Shown here one piece after another: positions 44,893-52,624 of a DNA stretch of 58,225 nucleotides. Position 1 is the first letter of the stretch. Each line of letters opens with the position of its first letter. The stretch spans positions 1-58,225 of the forward strand of contig JACRPZ010000048.1 of assembly GCA_016222905.1 (NCBI GenBank), written 5' to 3'. Source of the stretch: Nitrospirota bacterium. GTDB taxonomy: Bacteria > Nitrospirota > Thermodesulfovibrionia > UBA6902. A program made the position numbers and the translations under genes. Under the pieces are notes generated by a model. The model worked only from the letters and a program-made list of their open reading frames with translations. It was not told the origin of the DNA and did no database searches.

Positions 44893-47800
44893 TTATTTTT
44901 TACCGGCGGGTTTCCTGATAAGAAGGTTCTTTAACTCTGTAAACTGCGCCCAGAACCAGCCGCCTTTCTGGCGCTTGTTCAGTTCTTTCAGCTGTATTAT
45001 AGCTCGTTCATGGCTGATCCGCTCTGTTATCATGTCTTTGTAAATGCGGTCCGCTGTCTTTCTCCGCTTTACAGCATCCCCGATATCCAGAAACGCCTCG
45101 ATTGCGTCAACTATGGTTATTAAGAAGCCTGCTTTGCGCTGGGTCTCCATCTTGGAACGCACCCATGTCATTGCGCCTTCAAGGTTTGAGAGCACGACAG
45201 CTAATTCAGCCTGGGCTTTTTCATTCTGCGACAGCGGGGCTGCCTTTGCAATCTCAACCTTCTCTCTCACATGGTCCTCGCAGAGCACCCCGTATTCCTG
45301 AAAAACAGAGAGGTCGCTCAGTCCCTCCTCAAACTCTCTGGGGTCATTGCTCGGCAGTTTTGCGCAGTAGCTGAAACACTTCTCCCATGCCTGCCAGCGG
45401 TAAACAAAGTCAAGTCCCGTGCCCTTTATATTCTGGATCCCCATAACGCGGTTAAGAAGACCCGGCGGGGTCTCCTGAGCTATGATGCTCACGATCTTGT
45501 CTCCGCTCGCGTGAAAGTCCCAGATTACAACTATCTTCTTCTCAAACCATCTCCACATCATCTCACGGAACTCTTTATCAAGCCCTTCCTTTTGAAGGCC
45601 TGCGCCGCTTAAGCGTTCTGAAAATCCCCTGTATTCTTCATATAGTGACGCATACTCTTTTAAATGCTTAATAATATCCTCGCTCTGTTTTTCAAGGCCT
45701 TCTGCATCCAGCCTCTCCTTGAGTTTCTCAGGAGAATTCCAGAGAGATAGCAAGTCGCTCTTCTCAGTATCAACCTTCAGCCCCTTTAACATTTCACTTA
45801 GCCTTTTGATCACCTGCGCTTCAGATATCGGGATCCTCAGCCTGCGGGCTGATTGTTTCAGGATTTCCGCCGGAGGCGGAGGTGTTTCTCCCGTGTCGGG
45901 CCACAGACTTATCTGCGCGATATAATCCTGCCACGCCTCCTGTATATAGCCCGTGAGCCCCTTAAGGTTTGAGCCTATCAGGAAATGCCTGTCAGCGTTT
46001 GCGTCCTCAACCACTATCTTTGCGAAGAGGCGGGAGCGTGTTACCCGGTCTGCCCGGTTGTTGACGACTGTGGAAAGCCAGACCCCGGGATCCTCTTCAT
46101 AGTCATGCTCTTTAAAGCCCATTCTCTGCCAGTTGCTGAGGAAACCGTAACGCTCGTTTGCGGACATTCCGTTCACAAACTCAAGCCGCCGCGATTTAAC
46201 TGATGCTATGGGAAATGCCTTCAGCACGCCGATATCAGGGATGACCCTGTCAGCCATCTCCTTTATCGCAAAATCCTTTTCCATTCCCAATTCTTCTGCA
46301 AGAGACAGAACCAGCGCGATATTGTAGGGATGCTCCTGATACGGGAAGCGTTCAAGCACTTCGGGCGTAAGCATTCCCGCCTCAAGCCAGCCGACGAATC
46401 TTATATCGGTCTTCAGTCTCTTTGCAGCCTCTACGAGCACCGGCCTCATCTGATCTTCGCTGCATAGAACAGTGCCTGATTCAGGGATGAAGTTTGATAT
46501 GACCTCCGGAATATTTATACCGGCGGGGCCCTGAAGGTCTTCATGGTCGGGGTATGTGTTTGTGATCGTTGATATGTCGTCCCGTCCCCATTTGCGCTGG
46601 AGGATCTTTACGTATGACGGCGTAAGCCCCATGCATTCCCAGAGAAAGACATCCGCCTTAAGCCCTCTTCCAAGCCGCATCAGATTGAACTGCTCCCAGA
46701 TGGTCGCCTTGTCATAAGGCCTGAAGAGAAACATCTCCTGGGTCTTTTCATAGTGGCGCGCGTGAAGGAACATCGCCTCGCAACCTGTGGTCTTTGAGAC
46801 GAGGCTGTATCCCATTGAATTTATCAGCGCGGCCTTAAGCCTCTCAACGCCTGACTTCCCGCGTGTCCCCCATCCTCCCAGCATCAAGGGGAAACTGTCC
46901 CTGATCCTGCGTATCATTCTGCTCTGTAAAAGAATGCTAAGCACAAACGCCAGAATGATTATTCCGGTAAAGATGCCGAGTTCATAGAGCGAGTTTTTAT
47001 ATACAGAGAAGAAGTAATCCTTCATGTCCGCCCATGTATTCGGATCAATAAATGCCAATAAAGGGAAGAAGCGCTTTACAGAAGGGTCAGGAGAAGTTTT
47101 TATATTATCAGCCTCGTGCTCTGAATGTTTTATTGTAAAACCAAGGTCCGTTAAAGCCCGTATATATGTTGACGGACTGCTCTGGCTCCCCTCCTGCCAG
47201 TTTCGCAGGCGCGCATAATGAGGAAAGTTCCATGTCAGCTTCATATAGGCAAGCAACCGCTTAGAGATCAATTTCGGCGGCGTAATCTCAGTGACGCCCT
47301 CGCTTGTAAATATCTTTACCGCTCCGGGCGAGAGCCCGTACCTCAGGCTTGATACAACCTCATCCGCCAGCGGAAGATACGGCCTCCATCCTGATTCATA
47401 AGGCATGAAAAGAGGCTCTCCGGGGACCTTTGTCTCGGTCAGTTCCGCCATAATTGAGGACGGGACATGTATATTGCCTGTGAATATCCTGCCTATTGTG
47501 TGGCTGAATGCCTGCCTCTTATCAGGAGAGGGATGCCGGAACTCGTGCAGGAACCTCCATAGGCGGAAATGAAAGAAGTTGCCTCTCGCAATATATTTTC
47601 CTACGATGTCCTGCCCTATCTGGCAGCCGTAATCTTCCTGGCACAGGACAGAGAGCGTCCTTGCGATTGTTTCAAGATTAAAATCCGAAAGAAGCTGTCC
47701 GGGCAGGCGTTTCTGTTTTCCGGGCTTTATCTCAGCCATTTCCTTAAGCAGGATCTCTTTAATTGTTCTCGCGTCCCTGTTATATTCCGCCCATATCTGC

Positions 47801-49086
47801 TCCCTTGCCAAAGCCGCCCAGCGCCTGACCGCAAGACTCTCCGCGTCTGTATGCAGGCGTTCTATCTCCGAATGCATTGCGTCATGCCATTTTGCTGCGA
47901 GGCCCTCATCGCCGCTCTTGATATTTACTGTTGTTGTGCGGACAGCGCACCTGAGGGCAGTGCGGAGCACGAACTCATCTCTTTCATGCCTCAATGCCTC
48001 GGTCATGATCTTCAGCATATCTTCAAACATTCCCCTGCTGCTTAATATGTTCTCGATCTCAAGCAGGGCAGCAGCCCGCACCTGATGCATACTGTCATTG
48101 CGGCTCAGGTGAAAAAGCCATTCAGAGATATATTCATCCGGCGCTTCAATGAGGGCCTGCGGCAACGCCTGCCTTACAAAGGCTGATGGGTCATTTGCAA
48201 CAACAGGTATAAGTTCGAGCAGTTCGGGCAGATGCTTCAGATTCCTTCCAAGCAGATGAACAGCCGTCTTACGCACAAAAAAGTCATTGCCTTTGAGCGG
48301 GTTGCTTAGGCGTTTCTGGAGCGTCTTGATCAACGATGATGACGACAGGCTGTCAAGCAGGACCAGGGCCTCGCACTGTATCCAGACCTCCTGCCTGCTG
48401 TCCAGAGCGGAAAGATATATATACTGCATTACGCTGTCTTCAACAATATGCTCCTGAAATTCATCAGGCATAGACCATAAGATCGCTGCGAGACACTTAA
48501 AGGCGGCAATGCGCACGCGGTTGTCGCCGCCGTATGCCAGCAGAGGTTTCACAGCCCTTTCAATATTGAACTGCCTCCATAACTGCTGATATCCAACAAC
48601 AGGCCCCTGCCTCTCAATAAATAGCGCGGCTATAACTCCGAGCCTGTCAAGGCCGAAGGCAATATCCCTCTCTGTCTCTTTAAGCGCGCCTATGTAGCGG
48701 TCGGTTATGGCATCATGTCCGAACCAACGCTTAAAGGCGCGGCTGTCTCCTTTTAACTGCCGTGCAGAGGCCCCGAAATCCGCGGCATAATCGAGGATAT
48801 ACTTTCTCCTCTCATCTTCCGCGATGATCTTTGATATGCCTTTGTTGAATTCAGCATGAAGCAGGCGGATCTTTGATATATGCTTTACCTTCTCATCTAT
48901 GTAGAAGAGCAGGAAGTTTATAATCTCTTTCTCAGGTTCTTCCGCGCCTCCTCTTGAGTATTTCCCCAGCCTGTCAAACCACGCAAAAAATTCCGTCAGG
49001 AGCTTCTCAAGACGTCTTGATTCCATCTTGATCAGGAGAGGCGTCATCCCTGAGCCTAAAATATCTTTAATATCTTTTTTCTGCAT
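44893..49086 (-). CDS. HEAT-repeat / PgsB-CapB poly-gamma-glutamate ligase fusion
   Basis: This protein has 1397 residues. Residues about 175-430 hold HEAT-like repeats (VRIAAFKCLAAIL, FFVRKTAVHLLGRNL, FVRQALPQALIE, VRAAALLEIENIL), and about 700-722 is the only clear membrane segment. Next comes a PgsB/CapB ligase domain: ATP loop GGWGTRGKSGVERL (K744), KTTGCEA, IWEQFNLMRLGRGLKADVFLWECMG split over about 795-815, NTYPDHEDLQGP (about 845-856), FVNGMSANE (about 970) and NNRADRVTRS. Known PgsB/CapB is about 400 residues, so some 700 N-terminal and 300 C-terminal residues are extra. PgsB ligates glutamates into poly-gamma-glutamate at the membrane. PgsC and PgsA partners are not in the window. 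Confidence 0.88.
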   Translation of the reverse strand: MQKKDIKDILGSGMTPLLIKMESRRLEKLLTEFFAWFDRLGKYSRGGAEEPEKEIINFLLFYIDEKVKHISKIRLLHAEFNKGISKIIAEDERRKYILDYAADFGASARQLKGDSRAFKRWFGHDAITDRYIGALKETERDIAFGLDRLGVIAALFIERQGPVVGYQQLWRQFNIERAVKPLLAYGGDNRVRIAAFKCLAAILWSMPDEFQEHIVEDSVMQYIYLSALDSRQEVWIQCEALVLLDSLSSSSLIKTLQKRLSNPLKGNDFFVRKTAVHLLGRNLKHLPELLELIPVVANDPSAFVRQALPQALIEAPDEYISEWLFHLSRNDSMHQVRAAALLEIENILSSRGMFEDMLKIMTEALRHERDEFVLRTALRCAVRTTTVNIKSGDEGLAAKWHDAMHSEIERLHTDAESLAVRRWAALAREQIWAEYNRDARTIKEILLKEMAEIKPGKQKRLPGQLLSDFNLETIARTLSVLCQEDYGCQIGQDIVGKYIARGNFFHFRLWRFLHEFRHPSPDKRQAFSHTIGRIFTGNIHVPSSIMAELTETKVPGEPLFMPYESGWRPYLPLADEVVSSLRYGLSPGAVKIFTSEGVTEITPPKLISKRLLAYMKLTWNFPHYARLRNWQEGSQSSPSTYIRALTDLGFTIKHSEHEADNIKTSPDPSVKRFFPLLAFIDPNTWADMKDYFFSVYKNSLYELGIFTGIIILAFVLSILLQSRMIRRIRDSFPLMLGGWGTRGKSGVERLKAALINSMGYSLVSKTTGCEAMFLHARHYEKTQEMFLFRPYDKATIWEQFNLMRLGRGLKADVFLWECMGLTPSYVKILQRKWGRDDISTITNTYPDHEDLQGPAGINIPEVISNFIPESGTVLCSEDQMRPVLVEAAKRLKTDIRFVGWLEAGMLTPEVLERFPYQEHPYNIALVLSLAEELGMEKDFAIKEMADRVIPDIGVLKAFPIASVKSRRLEFVNGMSANERYGFLSNWQRMGFKEHDYEEDPGVWLSTVVNNRADRVTRSRLFAKIVVEDANADRHFLIGSNLKGLTGYIQEAWQDYIAQISLWPDTGETPPPPAEILKQSARRLRIPISEAQVIKRLSEMLKGLKVDTEKSDLLSLWNSPEKLKERLDAEGLEKQSEDIIKHLKEYASLYEEYRGFSERLSGAGLQKEGLDKEFREMMWRWFEKKIVVIWDFHASGDKIVSIIAQETPPGLLNRVMGIQNIKGTGLDFVYRWQAWEKCFSYCAKLPSNDPREFEEGLSDLSVFQEYGVLCEDHVREKVEIAKAAPLSQNEKAQAELAVVLSNLEGAMTWVRSKMETQRKAGFLITIVDAIEAFLDIGDAVKRRKTADRIYKDMITERISHERAIIQLKELNKRQKGGWFWAQFTELKNLLIRKPAGKK

Positions 49087-49385
49087 ATTCTATATATTCA
49101 ATTGTATCAATACCAGAGACTATTTTTATAAAGCCTGTGCTGTATCTGAATAACACTACTCCTGTCTAACTGGAATATCATAATTTTACTGCAATAAGCG
49201 ATAAAATGTGTTAATGAAAGAAACTATGGACAAAGCAGACCCTATCATATATCGCAAAGGACATTATGAAAGCATGCCGGCAGGAAAGATATAGCTGAAA
49301 AACTTGAGGGGTTGTTTTGGAAAAAGGGTTACAAAAATAGATCCTCTCATCAGAAGGTATTGTAATATAAAAAATGTTTAATTCT
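49087..49385. other. Gene-free region upstream of the ligase
   Basis: This stretch holds no intact gene. A short open frame near 49214-49293 (MDKADPIIYRKGHYESMPAGK) ends at TAG and may be a relic. The ligase ATG is preceded by no clear Shine-Dalgarno. Confidence 0.45.
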
Positions 49386-49419
49386 TTGCCTAAGTCTCAC
49401 TTTTTTCTGTATGATACAG
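49386..49419 (+). promoter_or_regulatory. Promoter and palindromic operator of a toxin-antitoxin unit
   Basis: TTGCCT (49386-49391) and TATGAT (49410-49415) are 18 bp apart. The perfect palindrome CTGTAT-G-ATACAG (49407-49419) covers the -10 box, as expected for autorepression by an antitoxin or toxin-antitoxin complex. Confidence 0.45.
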
Positions 49420-49483
49420 TTATTAATCTTGTTAGGGCACATATTGATGGGAATAGTGAATATTTTAAATGGGAGGTGTTTGT

Positions 49484-49711
49484 ATGATGTCAAGTGAGAT
49501 TATAAAGGAAATAGATAATTTGGGTCTGTCGGAGAAATTGATATTGGTTGAGGAGATTTGGGATTCGATTGCCCGAAATAATGCGGAGCTGCCAATGCCG
49601 GAATGGCAAAAGGCCGAGCTGGATAAGAGATACAGTGATTATAAAAATGGGAAATTAAAGCTTCATAATTGGGAAGGTGTTCACGAGGAACTACGGGACA
49701 AATATAAATGA
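49484..49711 (+). CDS. Addiction-module antitoxin
   Basis: This small acidic protein belongs to the addiction-module antitoxin family that pairs with ParE/RelE toxins: IKEIDNLGLSEKLILVEEIWDSIA at the N-terminus and ELPMPEWQKAELDKRYSDY in the middle. I choose ATG 49484 (75 residues) because GGGAGGTG lies just before it. It overlaps the downstream toxin start (ATGA). The toxin partner is truncated, so this antitoxin is an orphan. Confidence 0.88.
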   Translation: MMSSEIIKEIDNLGLSEKLILVEEIWDSIARNNAELPMPEWQKAELDKRYSDYKNGKLKLHNWEGVHEELRDKYK

Positions 49712-49826
49712 TTCTTCGTTATACGGACAGATCCAAAGATGATATTGAGTTTGCTTTCAGGTGGTACGAAATACAAAGAAGAGGCCTTGGTTTTGATTTT
49801 CTTGATTGTATTGAAATGTCAGTACG
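49708..49826 (+). pseudogene. ParE/RelE-type toxin, 3'-truncated
   Basis: The first 40 codons read MILRYTDRSKDDIEFAFRWYEIQRRGLGFDFLDCIEMSV, a ParE-type toxin start. After about 49826 the sequence is the antisense of the integrase fragment, so the frame runs on to 49929 with foreign codons. The catalytic C-terminal half is lost. Both convergent genes lost their 3' ends at the same point, pointing to a deletion. Confidence 0.85.
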
Positions 49827-50181
49827 ACATGTGCCTCAACCGCATAGCCTTTTGCATATTGGTCTCAACAATGCTCCATTCACCTTTATTTTGAGGAGAC
49901 TTTTGTTTTGCGGATGTTTGCAAGCCTGATAGGTAATAGTCATAACGCCTGAGCGCAGCCTGTTTAACCTGCCAGTCTTCATGGTTTTTCGTAAAATACT
50001 TGAAGAAATCTTCTTTTTGTTCCTTAGGCAAAACTTCAGAAAGCGGTTGGTTTACAAAGTCATAACAGGCTGAAACCCACCTGGCATAATAAGGCGCATA
50101 CTTATCATTCACCACAGAGTTTGATGAAAGGTAGGCGCTAGCCAGTTTTTGACAATTTTTGTTGACATACCAGTAAGGCAA
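49827..50181 (-). pseudogene. Integron integrase (IntI-type), N-terminal fragment
   Basis: Read on the minus strand from about TTG 50181: PLPYWYVNKNCQKLASAYL, KYAPYYARWVSACYDFV, an EDFFKYFTKNHEDWQVKQA stretch, ALRRYDYYLSGL, then MQKAMRLRHMSY. The last part is the start of the SAM-like core-binding domain of integron integrases (normally LRxxHYSYRTE). The catalytic tyrosine-recombinase domain is missing, cut off at 49827. Its divergent orientation to two cassettes supports identification as the intI of a relic integron. The exact start is uncertain. Confidence 0.75.
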
Positions 50182-50191
50182 GGGATAAACT
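50162..50191 (+). promoter_or_regulatory. Putative integron cassette promoter (Pc)
   Basis: TTGACA (50162-50167) and TAAACT (50186-50191) are 18 bp apart, reading toward the cassettes from within the 5' end of the integrase fragment, the usual place for Pc. It would transcribe both cassettes. Confidence 0.5.
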
Positions 50192-50224
50192 TCATCAAAA
50201 TGCAGAAGAAAGATAAAAATGAAT

Positions 50225-50231
50225 GTTGGGT
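50225..50231 (+). other. Integron recombination core (attI/cassette 1 junction)
   Basis: GTTGGGT matches the G^TTRRRY core. Its TTGGGT is the exact complement of the R'' box ACCCAAC at 50636, as required if the cassette was inserted here. The attI site should lie just left of it. Confidence 0.75.
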
Positions 50232-50239
50232 CAAAGTAT

Positions 50240-50665
50240 ATGACGGACAATAACAAATCATACACATGCCCGGTGTGTGGATATCTTGTGTTCGCGGAAC
50301 CCCCGGGTTCTTATGACATATGTCCGATTTGTTTTTGGGAAGATGATATTGTGCAGATCGCATATCCCGATATGGCAGGTGGTGCAAACAACGTATCTTT
50401 AATTGAGGCACAGAATAGTTTTGTTAGATTTGGCGTCAGTGAACAGAGATTTAAGGAGAATGTTCGAGAAGCATCAGCAGAAGATAAACGAGACCAATTC
50501 TGGAGACCTATCAATTTGGACAAAGACATTTACTTGCATTGGGACTCTGATGAAGACCAAGCTCGTTGGCAGGCATATAAGGATGAGCCATCACCTCGCC
50601 TCTATTATTGGCGTGATGATTATTGGCTGAGGCAGACCCAACAAAACAATCAAGGCGACGGGTGA
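50240..50665 (+). CDS. CPCC-type cysteine-rich protein (integron cassette 1)
   Basis: This 141-residue protein starts at ATG 50240 inside the cassette; an ATG at 50219 lies before the recombination point and is unlikely. It has YTCPVCGYLVFAEPPGSYDICPICFWEDD, two CxxC pairs as in the CPCC zinc-finger-like family, followed by DMAGGANNVSLIEAQNSF. Such proteins are common in integron cassettes and toxin-immunity loci; function is unknown. The stop codon lies inside the attC site, the usual compact layout of a cassette. Confidence 0.85.
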   Translation: MTDNNKSYTCPVCGYLVFAEPPGSYDICPICFWEDDIVQIAYPDMAGGANNVSLIEAQNSFVRFGVSEQRFKENVREASAEDKRDQFWRPINLDKDIYLHWDSDEDQARWQAYKDEPSPRLYYWRDDYWLRQTQQNNQGDG

Positions 50666-50721
50666 TAGGCCGTGCCTTTTATGGAAGTTGGTGCCCCCGC
50701 GCCTTATTTCTAGCGTTAGGA
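50636..50721 (+). other. attC site of cassette 1
   Basis: R'' ACCCAAC (50636-50642) and R' GTTAGGA (50715-50721) bound an imperfect palindrome. The arm AAGGCG-a-CGGG pairs with CCCG-CGCCTT, leaving one extrahelical base, a feature that IntI uses to choose the strand. R'' is complementary to the cassette start at 50226, which fixes this as the site of cassette 1. Confidence 0.8.
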
Positions 50722-50739
50722 GCACAAAGGAGATAATAA

Positions 50740-51543
50740 ATGAATCATGATCGATTGATCAGAGTTACGAATAGAGTTGCAGTATTTGCTACATTTGCAT
50801 TGTTCTACTGGGTTTTTGTATTTCTGATAATCACGGCATTTGATTTGAAGATATTTAAGGAATACATGACTCAGATTTTCTACCTAAGCCTTCTCAGTAT
50901 CTTCGCAATTTTGGGCGGAGCCATTGTTTTGAACGTGATGTCAAATCTATCAAAAATATCGACCCTGCTATCAGAACAGCGTGGTAACAATGCCCAGATA
51001 CAGAAACTCTCAAGAACAACACTTATTGCTATAGCACTATCTTTTCCCTTGCTTTGCGGTCTTCTGTTTGCAGGAAACACATTATCTGCCGAAAAAAAGA
51101 AAAATATGCTTATAGCTGCCGCTCAGACGCTGATATCTGAAAACCAGACTGAGCTTGCTTCTCTTTCCGATTACGAATTTTCCAAGGAGTACGTTAAGAA
51201 AGCCGAAAAAACATTAGCCGTAATTAAGAAGATAGACAAATATTTTCCAGAGGTGGTTCTTATATTACCTGATGATATTGACAAAAAGAGAGTCTTTCTT
51301 GGTTTTGGGACACGTGAATACTTTTACGACAAGGACGAGGTAGTTGAAAAGCCTAAGTTCATATATTCTGCATCGCATGATGAGAGGCTATACCTGGATA
51401 GAGCATTTAGCGGGCAAGAGAAGAACTATAAGTTCTCATATCGCCAAGGCAACTACGAATTATATTTTCCTGTTCAGATCAACGGAAAGAATATGGTTCT
51501 CTTTTTCTCAGATTATCAGCAGTATGGAAAATTCGGCTCCTAA
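50740..51543 (+). CDS. Membrane protein of unknown function (integron cassette 2)
   Basis: This 267-residue protein has three membrane segments (about residues 12-35, 45-67 and 92-112) and a C-terminal domain (FSKEYVKKAEKTL, VFLGFGTREYFYDKDEVVE) of mixed character, probably outside the membrane. I do not recognise it. AAGGAG precedes the ATG. It occupies the whole cassette 50716-51664 and its stop lies in the attC R'' box. Confidence 0.75.
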   Translation: MNHDRLIRVTNRVAVFATFALFYWVFVFLIITAFDLKIFKEYMTQIFYLSLLSIFAILGGAIVLNVMSNLSKISTLLSEQRGNNAQIQKLSRTTLIAIALSFPLLCGLLFAGNTLSAEKKKNMLIAAAQTLISENQTELASLSDYEFSKEYVKKAEKTLAVIKKIDKYFPEVVLILPDDIDKKRVFLGFGTREYFYDKDEVVEKPKFIYSASHDERLYLDRAFSGQEKNYKFSYRQGNYELYFPVQINGKNMVLFFSDYQQYGKFGS

Positions 51544-51670
51544 CAACGCGCTGCAGTGAAATCGAACCACACGGCGCTGTTTGGGCAGGTTAGAGTTTGG
51601 GGTTTGCAAATCGGTTATTTGGCTCTGTGAAGTCATTCAGTGGTTCGATTCACTGAGCTTAGCGTTCCCT
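51538..51670 (+). other. attC site of cassette 2
   Basis: R'' TCCTAAC (51538-51544) is the exact complement of the cassette 2 start GTTAGGA at 50715. The arms GTGAAATCGAACCAC and GTGGTTCGATTCAC pair with one unpaired A, and outer AACGC and GCGTT also pair. The site is about 130 bp, within the known attC range. The right core reads GTTCCCT, off the GTTRRRY consensus, so the sequence after it may not be a normal cassette. Confidence 0.82.
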
Positions 51671-51701
51671 CCGCTTCGCTAACCGAAAAGAATAATCTTT
51701 T

Positions 51702-51959
51702 CCCAATGTAATAGCAGGCATATTGATTGGTATCGCAAATGACACGTGGCTTGCGCGGTAACTTATTCCCTTTGCGTGGGGCATTGTTTTTTGCATTAAC
51801 ATTTCCATTACTCAACGAAATGCATTTGTAAAACAGGGTGAAATAATTAAATGGGGAATGTCTTATGTGAAAGCATTTTATTTTGCGGAATATATGGCCT
51901 CAACTTCTACAGATATTCTCCTCTCAATTATATCGGGACTGCGTAAGGAATTATTTTAA
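51702..51959 (+). pseudogene. Decayed membrane-protein gene after attC
   Basis: One frame gives PNVIAGILIGIANDTWLAR, a TAA at 51759-51761, then LIPFAWGIVFCINISITQR and on to LLSIISGLRKELF before the final stop. It reads as one small membrane protein broken by a nonsense codon and lacking a start. It may be a third cassette without its attC. No other function for this stretch is seen. Confidence 0.5.
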
Positions 51960-51976
51960 GCTTTTGCAAAAAACAA

Positions 51977-52006
51977 TTGCTATTGTATATACAATAGCTT
52001 TATAAT
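51977..52006 (+). promoter_or_regulatory. Promoter with 20-bp palindromic operator of second toxin-antitoxin pair
   Basis: TTGCTA (51977-51982) and TATAAT (52001-52006) are 18 bp apart. A perfect 20-bp palindrome, GCTATTGTATATACAATAGC (51979-51998), fills the spacer. An operator bound by the RHH antitoxin encoded downstream is the obvious reading. The GTG start at 52013 is about where transcription should begin. Confidence 0.6.
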
Positions 52007-52012
52007 TGATTT

Positions 52013-52270
52013 GTGATTATCTGGGATGAAAACAAGAATAACAAGCTAAAGTTAGATCGGAATATATCGTTTGAAACTATTTCTGAAATTATTTTAGAAA
52101 AAAAGTATCTTGATATTCTGGAACATCCCTCCAAGGATAATCAGCTGATTTTCATCATAGAATTGAATAACTACATTTACTCGGTGCCATTTGTCATAGA
52201 TGCCGAATCAAATATTATTTTGAAAACTGTTTATCCAAGCCGAAAACTTCAGAAAAAATATAAGGAGTAA
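52013..52270 (+). CDS. BrnT-like toxin
   Basis: This 85-residue protein starts at GTG 52013: IIWDENKNNKLKLDRNISFETISEIIL, then an IIELNNYIYSVPFVI strand and KTVYPSRKLQKKYK. The WDExKNxxLKxxRxISF start and YPSRK end are typical of small RelE-fold, BrnT-like toxins that act as ribonucleases. Its antitoxin gene follows after 5 nt. The toxin-first order matches this family. Confidence 0.75.
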   Translation: MIIWDENKNNKLKLDRNISFETISEIILEKKYLDILEHPSKDNQLIFIIELNNYIYSVPFVIDAESNIILKTVYPSRKLQKKYKE

Positions 52271-52275
52271 CTACC

Positions 52276-52584
52276 ATGGTTGATTTTAAATTAGATGAAT
52301 ATGAGAAAGATATTGAGAAAAACATTCTGAAATATAAAAAAGCCTCAAAAAGCAAAGTTGCAAAAATAGAACAAATAATAAACAAGGCCGGCGAGAAAAA
52401 GAATATAAGCCTCAGGGTTAACAGCCAGGATTTGGATCAGTTGAAATTGAAGGCTGAAAAAGAAGGCGTGCCATATCAAACGCTTATTTCAAGTATCCTT
52501 CATAAATTTGTTTCAGACAGGTTGGTTGATCAAAATGAAATAGTAAAAAGCATTCAATTACTAAAAAATCAGGTAAAATGCTGA
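52276..52584 (+). CDS. Ribbon-helix-helix (CopG-like) antitoxin
   Basis: This 102-residue protein has an N-terminal helix likely to bind the toxin and a ribbon-helix-helix DNA-binding segment (KNISLRVNSQDLDQLKLKAEKEGVPYQTLISSILHKFV, about residues 47-85). It should neutralise the upstream toxin and repress the operon by the palindrome at 51979. Confidence 0.85.
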   Translation: MVDFKLDEYEKDIEKNILKYKKASKSKVAKIEQIINKAGEKKNISLRVNSQDLDQLKLKAEKEGVPYQTLISSILHKFVSDRLVDQNEIVKSIQLLKNQVKC

Positions 52585-52591
52585 CAAATCG

Positions 52592-52624
52592 TTAGAGAAT
52601 ATCTTTAATCTCTTTCTTCTGCAC
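52592..52624 (-). pseudogene. Ten-codon relic of the ligase gene start
   Basis: On the minus strand a GTG at 52624 opens GTG-CAG-AAG-AAA-GAG-ATT-AAA-GAT-ATT-CTC-TAA, giving (M)QKKEIKDIL. The ligase at 49086 begins MQKKDIKDIL. About 31 of 38 bases match around this point, including upstream bases. The relic overlaps the last codons of the 1806-residue gene, so the ligase start once overlapped that gene directly. Confidence 0.6.

Noticed and set aside
45271-45612. Plus-strand open frames inside the ligase and exporter genes
   Set aside because: They are antisense shadows without ribosome sites or recognisable domains, in long genes with clear homology on the other strand.
49708-49929. Complete 73-residue ParE toxin
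   Set aside because: Homology stops at codon 40; the rest is the antisense of the integrase fragment.
50219-50239. ATG 50219 as start of the CPCC protein
   Set aside because: It lies before the recombination core at 50225 and so outside the cassette; ATG 50240 is inside and gives the family's usual start.
49819-50265. A complete 148-residue unknown gene starting in cassette 1
   Set aside because: The part right of 50225 belongs to the cassette and the left end is a truncated integrase; the start at 50265 is an accident of open frame.
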